Part shown: positions 56,066-64,000 of the stretch, piece after piece
Layout of the letters: each line of letters opens with the position of its first letter
Numbering within the stretch: position 1 is the stretch's first letter
From: Nonomuraea rubra
Lineage (GTDB): Bacteria > Actinomycetota > Actinomycetes > Streptosporangiales > Streptosporangiaceae
Reading direction: 5' to 3'
Length of the DNA stretch: 64,000 bases
Assembly (NCBI RefSeq): GCF_014207985.1
Contig: NZ_JACHMI010000001.1
Location: 6,555,001 to 6,619,000 of the forward strand
Program-made: the position numbers and the translations under genes
Notes under the pieces: model-generated
Databases searched by the model: none
Seen by the model: the letters and a program-made list of their open reading frames with translations, nothing else
Told to the model about the DNA's origin: nothing

Positions 56066-56640
56066 TCACGTCGCCCCTGCAGCCTCTACGGCGGCAGCGA
56101 CGAAGGAGGCGACCAGGCGGCGGCGGTCGTCCTGTGACCGCGCAAGGACACGTGCGCTGCTGGGAGCATCGGTCACGGGCCGGTAGACGAGATCGGGGTG
56201 CATGGGCTGGACCAGCGAGCGAGGCAAGATCGCGATGGTGCGTCCCAGCCTGCAGCACTTCGGCTGCGTCCGTGACCTCGGGCCCCTGCCCGGCCTCAGG
56301 TGCTCCCGTCCAGCGCACGCCTTTCCAGCGCGGCAGGGTTTCCTGGGCGAGGTCGGCGAGAGTGACCTCCGTGCGAGAGGCGAGCCGGTGGTCCGGCGGC
56401 AGGATCGCGACACGTCCTTCGACGATCAGGGTTTCATGGTCCAGCCCGGTCAGGTCGTCGAACGGCGCGTACAGCAGGGCGACGTCGGCGCGGCCGTCGC
56501 GGACGTGATCGGCGCGGTCGGTGGCTCCGCCGAACAGGATGTCCACCTGGCGCGCGTCGGGCCGGCCGGCGTAGGCGGCCAGGATGCCGGACAGGAGGTT
56601 CGCATCACCGCCCGGCTTGATCACCAGGCGCAGGTGAGCT
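56066..56640 (-). pseudogene. LysR-family regulator, N-terminally truncated, one frameshift
   Basis: Effector domain only: LLSGILAAYAGRPDARQVDI, DVALLYAPFDDLTGLDHETL, VAILPPDHRLASRTEVTLAD, then a one-base shift near 56250 and RTIAILPRSLVQPMHPDLVY, ARSQDDRRRLVASFVAAAVE to the stop at 56066. The helix-turn-helix is missing. It is divergent from and just upstream of mdcA, the position of MdcR in other species, but the sequence does not prove that identity. Confidence 0.75.
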
Positions 56641-56847
56641 TGCTGATCGCCGCTACCCGTACAAGGCGATCTGGGTCAACCACGAGCCGCTGGCATGAGC
56701 GGCATCGGGTGCGCCGGCGCGGGGACGATGCCGCGGGATCAGCCGTGAGTGAGGTGGGGGTGCCACCGGACGACAGGCCGCGCTCGTTTGGGGAACTGCT
56801 TCTGAGGTAGGAGAACACCCTGGTCAGCGCACTACGGGGGGTGAGCG
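56641..56847. other. Region upstream of mdcA with leftover gene ends
   Basis: A plus-strand tail (YPYKAIWVNHEPLA, stop near 56697) and a 21-codon frame (56745-56810, PPDDRPRSFGELLLR) are remnants of unrelated genes. The mdc promoter must lie here. Confidence 0.4.
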
Positions 56848-58500
56848 ATGGCCTCCACGGCGACGGGCGCCCGGGATTGGGCCCGGCGCAGGACCGCGAA
56901 ACGCGAGCGGCTCGAGGCGGTTCGCCCGTACGTTTCGGGGCGGGTACTGGACGCCGGGCGTATCGGCGGCGCGCTCCAGGCCCTGCTGCGTCCCGGTGAC
57001 CGGGTGGCGATGGAGGGCGACAACCAGAAACAGGCTGACTTCCTGGCCGAGGCGCTGGCCGGCTGCGATCCGGACGTCGTGCACGACCTGCACCTGCTGA
57101 TCTCCTCGATCAGCCTGCCGGAGCACCTTGACGTGTTCGAGCGTGGCGTGGCTCGCCGTCTCGACTTCGCGTACGCCGGCCCGCAGAGCGTCCGCATGGC
57201 GCAGCTGCTGGCCGATGGCAAGGTCGAGGTCGGTGCGATTCACACCTACGTCGAGCTGTACGCGCGCATGTTCGTGGACCTCACGCCGAACATCGCGCTG
57301 CTCTGCGCGGAGCAGGCCGACCATGACGGGAACCTGTTCACCGGGCCCGGCACCGAGGACACGCCGACCATCGCCGAGGCGGTGGCGTTCTCCGGCGGCG
57401 TGATCGTGGTCCAGGTGAACGAGCTGGTGGACAAGGTTCCCAGGGTGGACATCCCGGGCGACTGGGTGGATCTGATCGTCGAGAGCCCGCGGCCGTTCGC
57501 GCTGGAGCCGCTGTTCACCCGCGATCCCCGTCACATCGGTCAGGTGGAGATCCTGATGGCCATGATGGCCCTGCGCGGGATCTACGAGCGGCACGGCGTG
57601 GTCACGCTGAACCACGGGATCGGCTACGACACCGCGGCGATCGAGCTTCTCCTGCCCACCTACGGTGAGGAGCTGGGACTGCGGGGGAAGATCTGCCGGC
57701 ACTGGACGCTCAACCCGCATCCGACGCTCATCCCCGCCATCGAGAGCGGCTGGGTGGACTCGGTGCACTGCTTCGGAGGCGAGCCCGGCATGGAGCGGTA
57801 CGTCGCCGCCCGGCCGGACGTGTTCTTCACCGGCCACGACGGCTCACTGCGGTCGAACCGGGTCCTGTGCCAGCTCGCGGGGCAGTACGCGGTGGACCTG
57901 TTCATCGGGTCGTCGCTGCAGATCGACGCGGACGCGAACTCCTCGACGGTCACCGAGGGCCGGCTGACCGGGTTCGGCGGAGCGCCCAACATGGGGCACG
58001 ACGCGCGCGGCCGCAGGCACCCGTCCGCCGCCTGGCTGAACCTCCTGACCGGGCAGGCGCCGGCGGTGCGCGGGCGCAAGCTCGTCGTGCAGATCACGCA
58101 GACCTTCCGCTCGGGCGGCACTCCGGCGTTCGTGGAGTCGCTGGACGCGGTCCAGGTGGGCGAGGAGGCCGGCATGCCCGTCCCGCCGATCATGATCTAC
58201 GGCGAGGACGTGACCCACGTGGTGACCGAGGAGGGCGTGGCCTACCTCTACAAGGCCGAGGGTCCGGCCGAACGGCGAGAGGCGGTGGCCGCGGTCGCGG
58301 GCGCCACCCCGGTCGGCCGCCGCGCCGACGAGCGGCGCGTGGCGGCACTGCGTCGTGACGGCCTGGTAGCGCTGCCCGAGGACCTCAAGGTGGACGTACG
58401 CAAGGCGCGGCGCTCCCTGCTGGCGGCCCGCAGCATCGAAGATCTCGTGGCCTGGTCCGGAGGACTCTATGACCCGCCCGCCCGGTTCCGGACCTGGTGA
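56848..58500 (+). CDS. mdcA: Malonate decarboxylase alpha subunit (acetyl-S-ACP:malonate ACP transferase)
   Basis: 550 aa. Transfers malonate onto the enzyme-bound carrier protein in exchange for acetate, in the biotin-independent, cytoplasmic malonate decarboxylase. Two CoA-transferase-like halves: LQALLRPGDRVAMEGDNQKQ, DLHLLISSISLPEHLDVFER, AYAGPQSVRMAQLLADGKVE, and later FFTGHDGSLRSNRVLCQLAG, FIGSSLQIDADANSSTVTEG, GGAPNMGHDARGRRHPS. The length equals known MdcA. ATG at 56848 with a GGGGGG stretch upstream. Its end overlaps mdcB by 32 bases. Confidence 0.97.
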   Translation: MASTATGARDWARRRTAKRERLEAVRPYVSGRVLDAGRIGGALQALLRPGDRVAMEGDNQKQADFLAEALAGCDPDVVHDLHLLISSISLPEHLDVFERGVARRLDFAYAGPQSVRMAQLLADGKVEVGAIHTYVELYARMFVDLTPNIALLCAEQADHDGNLFTGPGTEDTPTIAEAVAFSGGVIVVQVNELVDKVPRVDIPGDWVDLIVESPRPFALEPLFTRDPRHIGQVEILMAMMALRGIYERHGVVTLNHGIGYDTAAIELLLPTYGEELGLRGKICRHWTLNPHPTLIPAIESGWVDSVHCFGGEPGMERYVAARPDVFFTGHDGSLRSNRVLCQLAGQYAVDLFIGSSLQIDADANSSTVTEGRLTGFGGAPNMGHDARGRRHPSAAWLNLLTGQAPAVRGRKLVVQITQTFRSGGTPAFVESLDAVQVGEEAGMPVPPIMIYGEDVTHVVTEEGVAYLYKAEGPAERREAVAAVAGATPVGRRADERRVAALRRDGLVALPEDLKVDVRKARRSLLAARSIEDLVAWSGGLYDPPARFRTW

Positions 58501-59365
58501 CCCGTCGGTGCGGGCGGACGTACTGGCTGACACGGCCGTGCGGGCCCTGCGGGCGGAGGCCCTGCTGAGCCCCAAGCCCGGCCTGGTCGACGCGCGGGGC
58601 AGCGGCGCGCACGACGACATGGACCTGCCGCTCCTGCTGGCCTCCGCCGAGGCGCTGCGCCCCACGTTCCGCGCCGTCGCGGACACGGCGAAACGCCTGG
58701 TCTTCGGCGCCGAGCTGCGGGAGGAGCTGGGCCGGATCGGCCGTGCGGGAGACCGGGCGATGTCGCGGGCCACCGGTGAGGTCAACACCCATCGCGGGGC
58801 GTTGTGGGCGCTCGGCCTGCTGGTCGCCGCCATCGCGCGCGGCGCCGGCGATGAACGGTGCGCGGCCGGCGGTGCGGCCGGGCTGGCCGCGATTCCCGAC
58901 CGGTGGATCCCGGCGGGACAGGCTTCCCACGGCGAGCTGGTCCGGCGGCGGTACGGAACGGGCGGTGCCCGCGGTGAGGCCGAGGCCGCCTTTCCTCACG
59001 TCATCGAGGTCGCGCTGCCGCGGCTGCGCCGGGCGAGGGCGGACGGCCGTAGCGAGGAGGTGGCCAGGCTGGACGCGTTGCTGGCGGTGATGAGTCTCCT
59101 GAACGACACGTGCGTCCTGCACCGTGGCGGCCGCGCGGGCCTGCGCGTCGTACAACTCGGGGCCTCACGTGTCCTGGCCGAGGGAGGCACGGGCACGGAC
59201 CGCGGCCGATCCGCGCTCCTTGAGCTGGACCAGCGGCTCCGCGGGCTGCGGCTGTCGCCGGGCGGGAGCGGTGACCTGCTGGCCGCCGCGCTTTTCCTGG
59301 ACATGCTGCCATGGCCGGGGCGACGGCTCCGCGCCGAACGGGAGGTTACGGCATGCAGACGCTGA
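58469..59365 (+). CDS. mdcB: Triphosphoribosyl-dephospho-CoA synthase
   Basis: 298 aa. Makes the prosthetic-group precursor 2'-(5''-triphosphoribosyl)-3'-dephospho-CoA from ATP and dephospho-CoA. CitG/MdcB motifs: ALLSPKPGLVDARGSGAHDD near the N-terminus, GEVNTHRGALWALGLLVAAI, LLNDTCVLHRGG and a late LSPGGSGDLLAAALFLD. ATG at 58469 with GGAGG five bases upstream lies inside mdcA. It overlaps mdcC by 13 bases. Confidence 0.95.
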   Translation: MTRPPGSGPGDPSVRADVLADTAVRALRAEALLSPKPGLVDARGSGAHDDMDLPLLLASAEALRPTFRAVADTAKRLVFGAELREELGRIGRAGDRAMSRATGEVNTHRGALWALGLLVAAIARGAGDERCAAGGAAGLAAIPDRWIPAGQASHGELVRRRYGTGGARGEAEAAFPHVIEVALPRLRRARADGRSEEVARLDALLAVMSLLNDTCVLHRGGRAGLRVVQLGASRVLAEGGTGTDRGRSALLELDQRLRGLRLSPGGSGDLLAAALFLDMLPWPGRRLRAEREVTACRR

Positions 59366-59643
59366 CTTACGAGTTCCCGGCGGATCGGCCGCCCGCCCGG
59401 CGTACGCATGTGGGGGTGGTCGGCTCGGGCGATCTCGAGGTCTTGATGACGCCGGCGAACGGCACCGCGCGAGTGCGGGTGCGTACGAGTGTGGACGGGT
59501 TCGACACGGTGTGGCGGACCGTGCTGGAGCGGTTCTTCGCCCGGCACCCCGTCTCCGCGAGCTTCGAGCTCAACGACTTCGGGGCCACACCGGGCGTGGT
59601 CACGCTGCGCCTGTGGCAGGCCATCGAGGAGGGCAGGTCATGA
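59353..59643 (+). CDS. mdcC: Malonate decarboxylase acyl carrier protein (delta subunit)
   Basis: 96 aa carrier with the phosphoribosyl-dephospho-CoA arm. The attachment Ser is residue 25 in VGVVGSGDLEVLM, the same position as in the Klebsiella protein. C-terminal part RHPVSASFELNDFGATPGVV. ATG at 59353 after GGAGG; the stop overlaps the next ATG (ATGA). Confidence 0.95.
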   Translation: MQTLTYEFPADRPPARRTHVGVVGSGDLEVLMTPANGTARVRVRTSVDGFDTVWRTVLERFFARHPVSASFELNDFGATPGVVTLRLWQAIEEGRS

Positions 59644-61289
59644 CGTCCGCCACGGACTGGGCGGCGCGACTCGCGCGTACCAGCTTCATCGAACTGGACG
59701 CTCGCGCCCGGGCCGCGGCGCTGCTCGACGCCGGCGCGGCCCACGAGCTGTGCGGTCCGTTCGACCGCATCGAGTCGCCCTGGCTGGAGCCACAGGGCGT
59801 GGTCCCGCAGTCCGACGACGGGGTCGTGGTGGTCAGGGGACGGCTCGGCGGACGCCCCGCGGTCGTGATCGCGATCGAGCAGGCGTTCCAGGGCGGAGGC
59901 ATCGGCGAGGTGTCCGGCGCCAAGATCGCGACCGCGCTGTCCCTTGCGGCCCGCGACAGCCGCGGTGGCGCCACGACCGCCGCCGTACTGCTGCTGGAGA
60001 CCGGGGGCGTACGCCTTCAGGAGGCCAACCTGGGCCTGGCCACGGTCGCCGAGGTGTGCTCCGCCCTGCTGGAGCTACGGCCCCTCGCACCGGTCGTCGG
60101 CGTCATCGCCGGAGCGCTGGGCTGTTTCGGCGGCATGAGCATCGCCGCCGGGCTGTGCAGCAAGCTGATCATGACCGAGGAGGGCCGGCTCGGGCTCGAC
60201 GGCCCGGCGGTGATCGAGTCGGAGGCGGGGGTGGCCGAGCTGGACGCCTCGGACCACCCGCTCATCTGGTCGATCACCGGCGGGGAGCAGCGCACCCGGA
60301 CGGGCTTTGCGGACGAGCTGGTCCTCGACGACGTCGCCGCGCTGCGATCCGCGGTGATAGGCGCGGTGGCGCAGGGCGTACCGGCCGAGCACCGCTCCCA
60401 GCGCATCGGCGAGCTGCGGGCGGGTATCGAGGCCGCCCGCCCGCCCGGGCCGCACGACGTCGTGGCCGTGGGAGCCCCCCCGATGAGCCGCGGGCGGGCC
60501 TGGACCCAGGCGCTCGCCGACGGGGGCGTGAGCGGCGGCGTCCCGTCCCTGATCACCGCGGACCTCACCCTGGGCGACGACATCGCCCGCATCCTCGCCG
60601 TCGTACCCGACCCGCACAGCCCGTACCATCGGGCCCGCCGGGGTGAGGTCGGCCTCCGCGAGGGGCTCGCCCTCGCCTCCGAGGTGACCCGGACGGTCGC
60701 GGAGGACGCGCACCTTCCTGACGAGCGCCACCGCCCGATCATCGCGCTCGTCGACCTGCCCAGTCAGGCGTACGGGCGCGTCGAGGAGACGCTCGGCATC
60801 CACCAGACGCTGGCCGCCGCCGTGGACGCCTACGCCACCGCCCGCACGGCCGGGCACCCGGTGATCGCCCTCATCGTCGGCACGGCGCTGTCCGGCGGAC
60901 TGCTCGCGCACGGCTTCCAGGCGAACCAGATCCTGGCGCTCGACGACCCGGGCGTACTGATCCATGCCATGCACAAGCAGGCGGCGGCGCGGGTGACCTT
61001 GCGCACTGTGGCCGAGCTCGAGGAACTGGCCGGGCGTATCGTGCCGCTGTCCTACGAGGTCACCGACTGGGCGGGGCTCGGCCTGTGCGACGAGCTCCTG
61101 ACGGTGGAGAACGCCGGCGCCCCGGCCGACGGGGACGTGCGCAAGGCGAAGGACGCGCTCACCGCGGCGGTCGCACGGGCGCGGCGGGGCCCGCGTGACC
61201 TGAGCAACCGGCTCGACTCGCCTGGTGCGCGCCGAACCCGCGCGGCCTCCCGCCGCGTCCGCGAGGCGTTGACCTCCCAATGGGACTGA
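59640..61289 (+). CDS. mdcD-mdcE: Malonate decarboxylase beta-gamma fusion subunit
   Basis: 549 aa, a fusion of the two carboxyltransferase-like subunits that decarboxylate malonyl-S-ACP to acetyl-S-ACP. Residues 1-280 match MdcD (WAARLARTSFIELDARARAA, AFQGGGIGEVSGAKIATALS, LGCFGGMSIAAGLCSKLIMT). Residues about 290-545 match MdcE (HRPIIALVDLPSQAYGRVEE, GHPVIALIVGTALSGGLLAH, VLIHAMHKQAAARVT). In Klebsiella and Pseudomonas these are separate genes. No linker of low complexity is evident, so the fusion looks like an established fold arrangement. ATGA overlap with mdcC, and its end overlaps mdcG. Confidence 0.95.
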   Translation: MTSATDWAARLARTSFIELDARARAAALLDAGAAHELCGPFDRIESPWLEPQGVVPQSDDGVVVVRGRLGGRPAVVIAIEQAFQGGGIGEVSGAKIATALSLAARDSRGGATTAAVLLLETGGVRLQEANLGLATVAEVCSALLELRPLAPVVGVIAGALGCFGGMSIAAGLCSKLIMTEEGRLGLDGPAVIESEAGVAELDASDHPLIWSITGGEQRTRTGFADELVLDDVAALRSAVIGAVAQGVPAEHRSQRIGELRAGIEAARPPGPHDVVAVGAPPMSRGRAWTQALADGGVSGGVPSLITADLTLGDDIARILAVVPDPHSPYHRARRGEVGLREGLALASEVTRTVAEDAHLPDERHRPIIALVDLPSQAYGRVEETLGIHQTLAAAVDAYATARTAGHPVIALIVGTALSGGLLAHGFQANQILALDDPGVLIHAMHKQAAARVTLRTVAELEELAGRIVPLSYEVTDWAGLGLCDELLTVENAGAPADGDVRKAKDALTAAVARARRGPRDLSNRLDSPGARRTRAASRRVREALTSQWD

Positions 61290-61879
61290 TCGTCCGTCCT
61301 CACGACTTGCTGCTTCTCGCCGTCGGCGGGTCGTGGGAGGCCGCGCTCTCCGGCTGGGCACGCGCGTCGCTCGCCGGCTGCCCCTGGGCCGTCGTACGCC
61401 GGGCGCCGTGCCCGCCCGGCCTGATCCCGGTCGGCGTACGCGGTCCGAGCCGGTCGCAGCGCCACGCCGCCCTCGTCCCCACCGCAGCGGTGATCCGCCG
61501 CGTACCGCCGGAAGCCCTGCGCTCCCGCCCGCGCCTGCCCCATCTGGCGGCCACCCTGTCCGCCGTCGCCCGGCTGCTGGACGGCGTCGCCCTCTGGGGC
61601 CCGACCGGCGGCGTCGGCTTCGAACTCGCCACCGGGCGCCCGGCCACGCACGCCGCGAGCGATCTCGACGTGCTCGTCAGAGCCCCGTACAGGTGGGACC
61701 GGACCATGGCCACTCGCCTCGCCGAGGCGTTCGCGGCGCTGCCCGCCCGGGTCGACTGCCTGCTGGAAACCCCGCGGGGCGGTGTCAACCTCGTGGAATG
61801 GTCCCGTGCCGGCGGTTCCGTCATGGCCCGCACCGCCCGCGGTCCGCAGCTCGTGACCGACCCGTGGGACGCGGCATGA
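61280..61879 (+). CDS. mdcG: Phosphoribosyl-dephospho-CoA transferase (holo-ACP synthase)
   Basis: 199 aa. Attaches the prosthetic group made by MdcB to MdcC. The nucleotidyltransferase core motif is AASDLDVLV (Asp-x-Asp) near residue 130, preceded by GPTGGVGFELATG and followed by RVDCLLETPRGGVNLVEW. ATG at 61280 lies inside the end of the fusion gene, and the stop overlaps mdcH (ATGA). Confidence 0.93.
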   Translation: MGLIVRPHDLLLLAVGGSWEAALSGWARASLAGCPWAVVRRAPCPPGLIPVGVRGPSRSQRHAALVPTAAVIRRVPPEALRSRPRLPHLAATLSAVARLLDGVALWGPTGGVGFELATGRPATHAASDLDVLVRAPYRWDRTMATRLAEAFAALPARVDCLLETPRGGVNLVEWSRAGGSVMARTARGPQLVTDPWDAA

Positions 61880-62838
61880 AGGTCGCCTTCCTCTACCCCG
61901 GCCAGGGCACCCAGCGCCCCGGGATGCTGCACGACCTGCCGGCCCATCCGGCCGTCGCCGAGACCCTCGCCGAAGCCGAACACGTCCTGCCCGGCTCGTC
62001 CCTCCAGGACGGCGCGGAGGCGCTGAGATCGTCCGTCACCACGCAGGTCGCGCTCTGCATCGCCGGGGTGGCCGCGACCCGCGCCCTCGATCGTGAAGGC
62101 GCCACGCCCGACGCCGTGGCCGGCCACTCCGCCGGGGCGTTCCCCGCCGCCGTCGCCTCCGGGGCCCTGACCTTCGCCGAAGCTCTCACGGCCGTGCGTA
62201 AACGCGGCGAGTTGATGCGGGACGCGTATCCCCGCGGGTACGGCATGGCCGCCGTCCTCGGCCTGAGCGTGCCCCAGGTGCGCCGCGTGGTGGCGAAGGT
62301 GGCGACCGAGGCCGGCCCGGCGTACGTCGCCGTCATCGACTCCGACCAGCAGGTCGTGGTCGCGGGCGGGACGCACGCGCTGGAACGCCTCGCGGCGACG
62401 GCTGCCGAGGCCGGCGCGCGGCACGTACAGCGCCTGGACATCGCCGTCCCCTCGCACTGTCCGTTGCTCGCCGGCGTCGCCGACGCCATGACGGACCACC
62501 TCGCCGCGGTACCGCGGCGTCGCCTCACCGTTCCGTACCTCAGCGACTCCACGGGCAGGCTGCTCCACGACGCCGGCGCCGTCTTGGACGACCTTGCGCG
62601 CGGCGTCGCCACCACGGTGCGATGGCGCGACGTCACCGCTCTGCTCGGCGAACTCGGCACCACCCTGTTCGTCCAGACACCGCCAGGACACGTCCTGGCC
62701 CGGCTCGCCCGCGCGGCCCACCCGGACGCGCGGGTCGTGGCTCTGGCCGGCACCCGCATCGCTGATGTGGTGTTCCTCGCCCGCCGTGCCCGGCGAGCAC
62801 CTCAGAAACACGATCCGGTCAAGGGGGAAGGACGATGA
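61876..62838 (+). CDS. mdcH: Malonyl-CoA:ACP transacylase of malonate decarboxylase
   Basis: 320 aa, primes the carrier protein with malonyl groups. FabD-like fold: FLYPGQGTQRPGMLHDLP, nucleophile in VAGHSAGAFPAAVASG, RGELMRDAYPRGYGMAAVLG and DIAVPSHCPLL with the catalytic His. ATG at 61876. Its stop overlaps a further ATG at 62835, so another gene originally followed in the operon. Confidence 0.94.
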   Translation: MKVAFLYPGQGTQRPGMLHDLPAHPAVAETLAEAEHVLPGSSLQDGAEALRSSVTTQVALCIAGVAATRALDREGATPDAVAGHSAGAFPAAVASGALTFAEALTAVRKRGELMRDAYPRGYGMAAVLGLSVPQVRRVVAKVATEAGPAYVAVIDSDQQVVVAGGTHALERLAATAAEAGARHVQRLDIAVPSHCPLLAGVADAMTDHLAAVPRRRLTVPYLSDSTGRLLHDAGAVLDDLARGVATTVRWRDVTALLGELGTTLFVQTPPGHVLARLARAAHPDARVVALAGTRIADVVFLARRARRAPQKHDPVKGEGR

Positions 62839-63060
62839 GCCCGTCCAGGCCCCGGAACGACGATCGCATGCCTCACGGTGCGTACGCTCCATCGGCAACC
62901 CGCTGCGCAACCTGGACGACGACGCGGCGACCGTCGCGGACTTCCTGAGAACCGTCTCCGGCCCGGTCGTCCTGGCGGAGGCCGACCGGACCGGCGCCCG
63001 CTGTGATCAGCATCCTGACCTGGTGCTTTGCCGCGCAGCCGGAGGCGCCCGGCGAGGTCT
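62835..63060 (+). pseudogene. Destroyed gene after mdcH joined to an alpha/beta hydrolase remnant
   Basis: ATG at 62835 overlaps the mdcH stop and opens 37 codons (MSPSRPRNDDRMPH...). From about 62890 another frame reads NPLRNLDDDAATVADFLRTV and SGPVVL, the segment just before the nucleophile elbow of an alpha/beta hydrolase, but the GHSYGG motif is absent. Two unrelated broken genes appear joined near 62875. Confidence 0.55.
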
Positions 63061-63553
63061 GCCCGGCTGACATCTCCTGATCCGCCCGCCCCGGAGCGGC
63101 GGGGTCACGGCTGGTGCTGTGGCGTGGCAGCGGACGCGGGCCCGCATGGCACGGACGTCGTGGCCGGGCAGGAAATCACGATCGGTGTTTTGTTCGCGCC
63201 CACAGTGGCATCGCCGCATCAGGTAGGCGGCTTCTTCGCGGAGGTCGTAGTAGCCGACCGGATTCTGCGAGCCGTTGGTGACGGGGTCAGGGGCACCGAG
63301 GTGGGCGTCACGAATGGGATGCCCGGTCTCCAGCGGGTGTCCCACCCAGCGCGATCCGGTCTTCGTGGACGCCAAATCCGGTCACCTGTGCGACGGCGCG
63401 GACGACGCCTTCGCCGACGATGAGGGCGCAGCATTGCCGGACGCAAAGGCCGATCTGGGGATCGGTGATGGCATGTCGCCAGATGTCATGGACGTGAAGG
63501 CGGCAGGCGAAGACGACCCGGCTGAAGTGGGGATCCAATCCCGACCCGTGCAT
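63007..63553 (-). pseudogene. Hypothetical protein with one frameshift
   Basis: ATG at 63553: DPHFSRVVFACRLHVHDIWR, IGLCVRQCCALIVGEGVVRA, AQVTGFGVHEDRI, then a one-base shift near 63345 to GHPLETGHPIRDAHLGAPDP, VGYYDLREEAAYLMRRCHCG and FLPGHDVRAMRARVR. Both frames are strongly coding and join naturally, about 150 residues in the good part. The end beyond about 63080 looks foreign. Cys/His-rich and possibly metal-binding. No function known to me. Confidence 0.55.
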
Positions 63554-63574
63554 GACAGAGAGCGATCCCAAAAA

Positions 63575-63712
63575 TCACGTCACCCAACGATCCAAGTCAC
63601 ACCAGGACATTGACCACCGTCCGGCCAGTCCACCGGGTCGCAGCCGGGCGAGAAGCCATCCCAGCACGCCACCGGCAAGGCAGACAATTCCATCCCACAG
63701 GCCCACCTCCAC
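63575..63712 (-). CDS. Possible small membrane protein
   Basis: 45 codons from a GTG at 63712: LWDGIVCLAGGVLGWLLARL is a likely membrane helix. The stop is 21 bases before the ATG of the gene at 63553, so the two may form an operon. The start has only a weak ribosome site (AGTGGAG). Confidence 0.35.
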   Translation of the reverse strand: MEVGLWDGIVCLAGGVLGWLLARLRPGGLAGRWSMSWCDLDRWVT

Positions 63713-64000
63713 TAACCACGCGGGGCGTTCCTCGGCCAGGGGGTGCAGCGCGGTCGGCGAAGGCTCCTACGCTCCGGAATCTTCCACTCGGACAAGGCCC
63801 GTAGCCGTCGAACTCCACAAGAGACGATCACAGAGCCGGGCGCAGTCTGCAGGAGAAGGGAACTCAAGGAGGGCCCTTCGTCGCGGCAGGCAAGATTCAC
63901 CTCCTGCACATCGCCGCCACGTGATCGATTGAGCCTTGTCAGAGAAGGGTGGCGTCCTTCGGCTTCTCTGCGTCGACCGGCTCCCAACGCTAGAGGTAGT
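63713..64000. other. Window end without a supported gene
   Basis: Open frames here lack motifs. It presumably holds the promoter of the small genes on the minus strand. Confidence 0.35.

Noticed and set aside
56066..56640. Naming the LysR remnant mdcR
   Set aside because: The position fits, but the DNA-binding part is gone and no MdcR-specific feature was seen.

Overview
The window is GC-rich actinomycete DNA, most likely from Streptosporangiaceae or a close relative. Three things suggest this: GTG/TTG starts and GTGA/ATGA overlaps are frequent, the regulators and membrane proteins are actinobacterial types, and there are close matches to a rifampicin monooxygenase and a biotin-independent malonate decarboxylase operon with fused beta and gamma subunits. 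No rRNA, tRNA or CRISPR array was seen. The taxonomic call is inference from gene content.

Layout. 0-1.3 kb: an amidohydrolase (cut by the window edge) divergent from a TetR-type regulator. 1.2-7.7 kb: a graveyard of pieces (resolvase, IS110, aldehyde dehydrogenase, tyrosine recombinase, Tn3 transposase) around a secreted-protein gene with one in-frame TGA and a DNRLRE-type protein. 7.9-10.9 kb: an ECF41 sigma factor with an NmrA-like oxidoreductase, an AhpD-like protein and a DoxX protein, plus two candidate ECF41 promoters. 11.2-13.5 kb: broken IHF and XRE genes around an intact zinc-finger serine recombinase. 13.5-18.3 kb: a HTH regulator, a small protein and an ABC exporter in one operon, then a CPBP protease and an alpha/beta hydrolase behind two matching operators. 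18.3-24.5 kb: fragments with intact DUF5996 and LtrA genes.

24.5-35.5 kb is an accessory island. It holds an intact ISL3 element, a small secreted protein, a LanD-like flavoprotein with a broken F420-type luciferase-like gene, and then nested insertions. An IS3 and an IS5 element were each hit by one of two inverted IS30 copies, and the DNA between the IS30s has inverted. A 2.46 kb element carrying only a large serine recombinase and a tiny partner has inserted into the same IS5 gene, with reconstructable attachment sites.

35.5-39.1 kb: a carboxylesterase lipoprotein, sensor kinase and response regulator in one overlapping operon. 39.4-40.8 kb: Tn3, SDR and aldehyde dehydrogenase remnants. 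40.9-42.5 kb: a rox gene with a candidate rifamycin-associated element upstream. 42.6-48.9 kb: two secreted or anchored proteins, then a plasmid/AICE-like module (replication-type protein, excisionase, XRE regulator, tyrosine integrase), most of it frameshifted. 49.5-56.0 kb: hypothetical genes, a two-component cluster and a PrsW protease. 56.8-62.8 kb: a compact mdcA-B-C-DE-G-H operon whose next gene has been destroyed. 63-64 kb: small hypothetical genes.

Many otherwise full-length genes carry a single-base frameshift. Sequence errors and true decay cannot be told apart here, so those entries are reported as frameshifted rather than dead.
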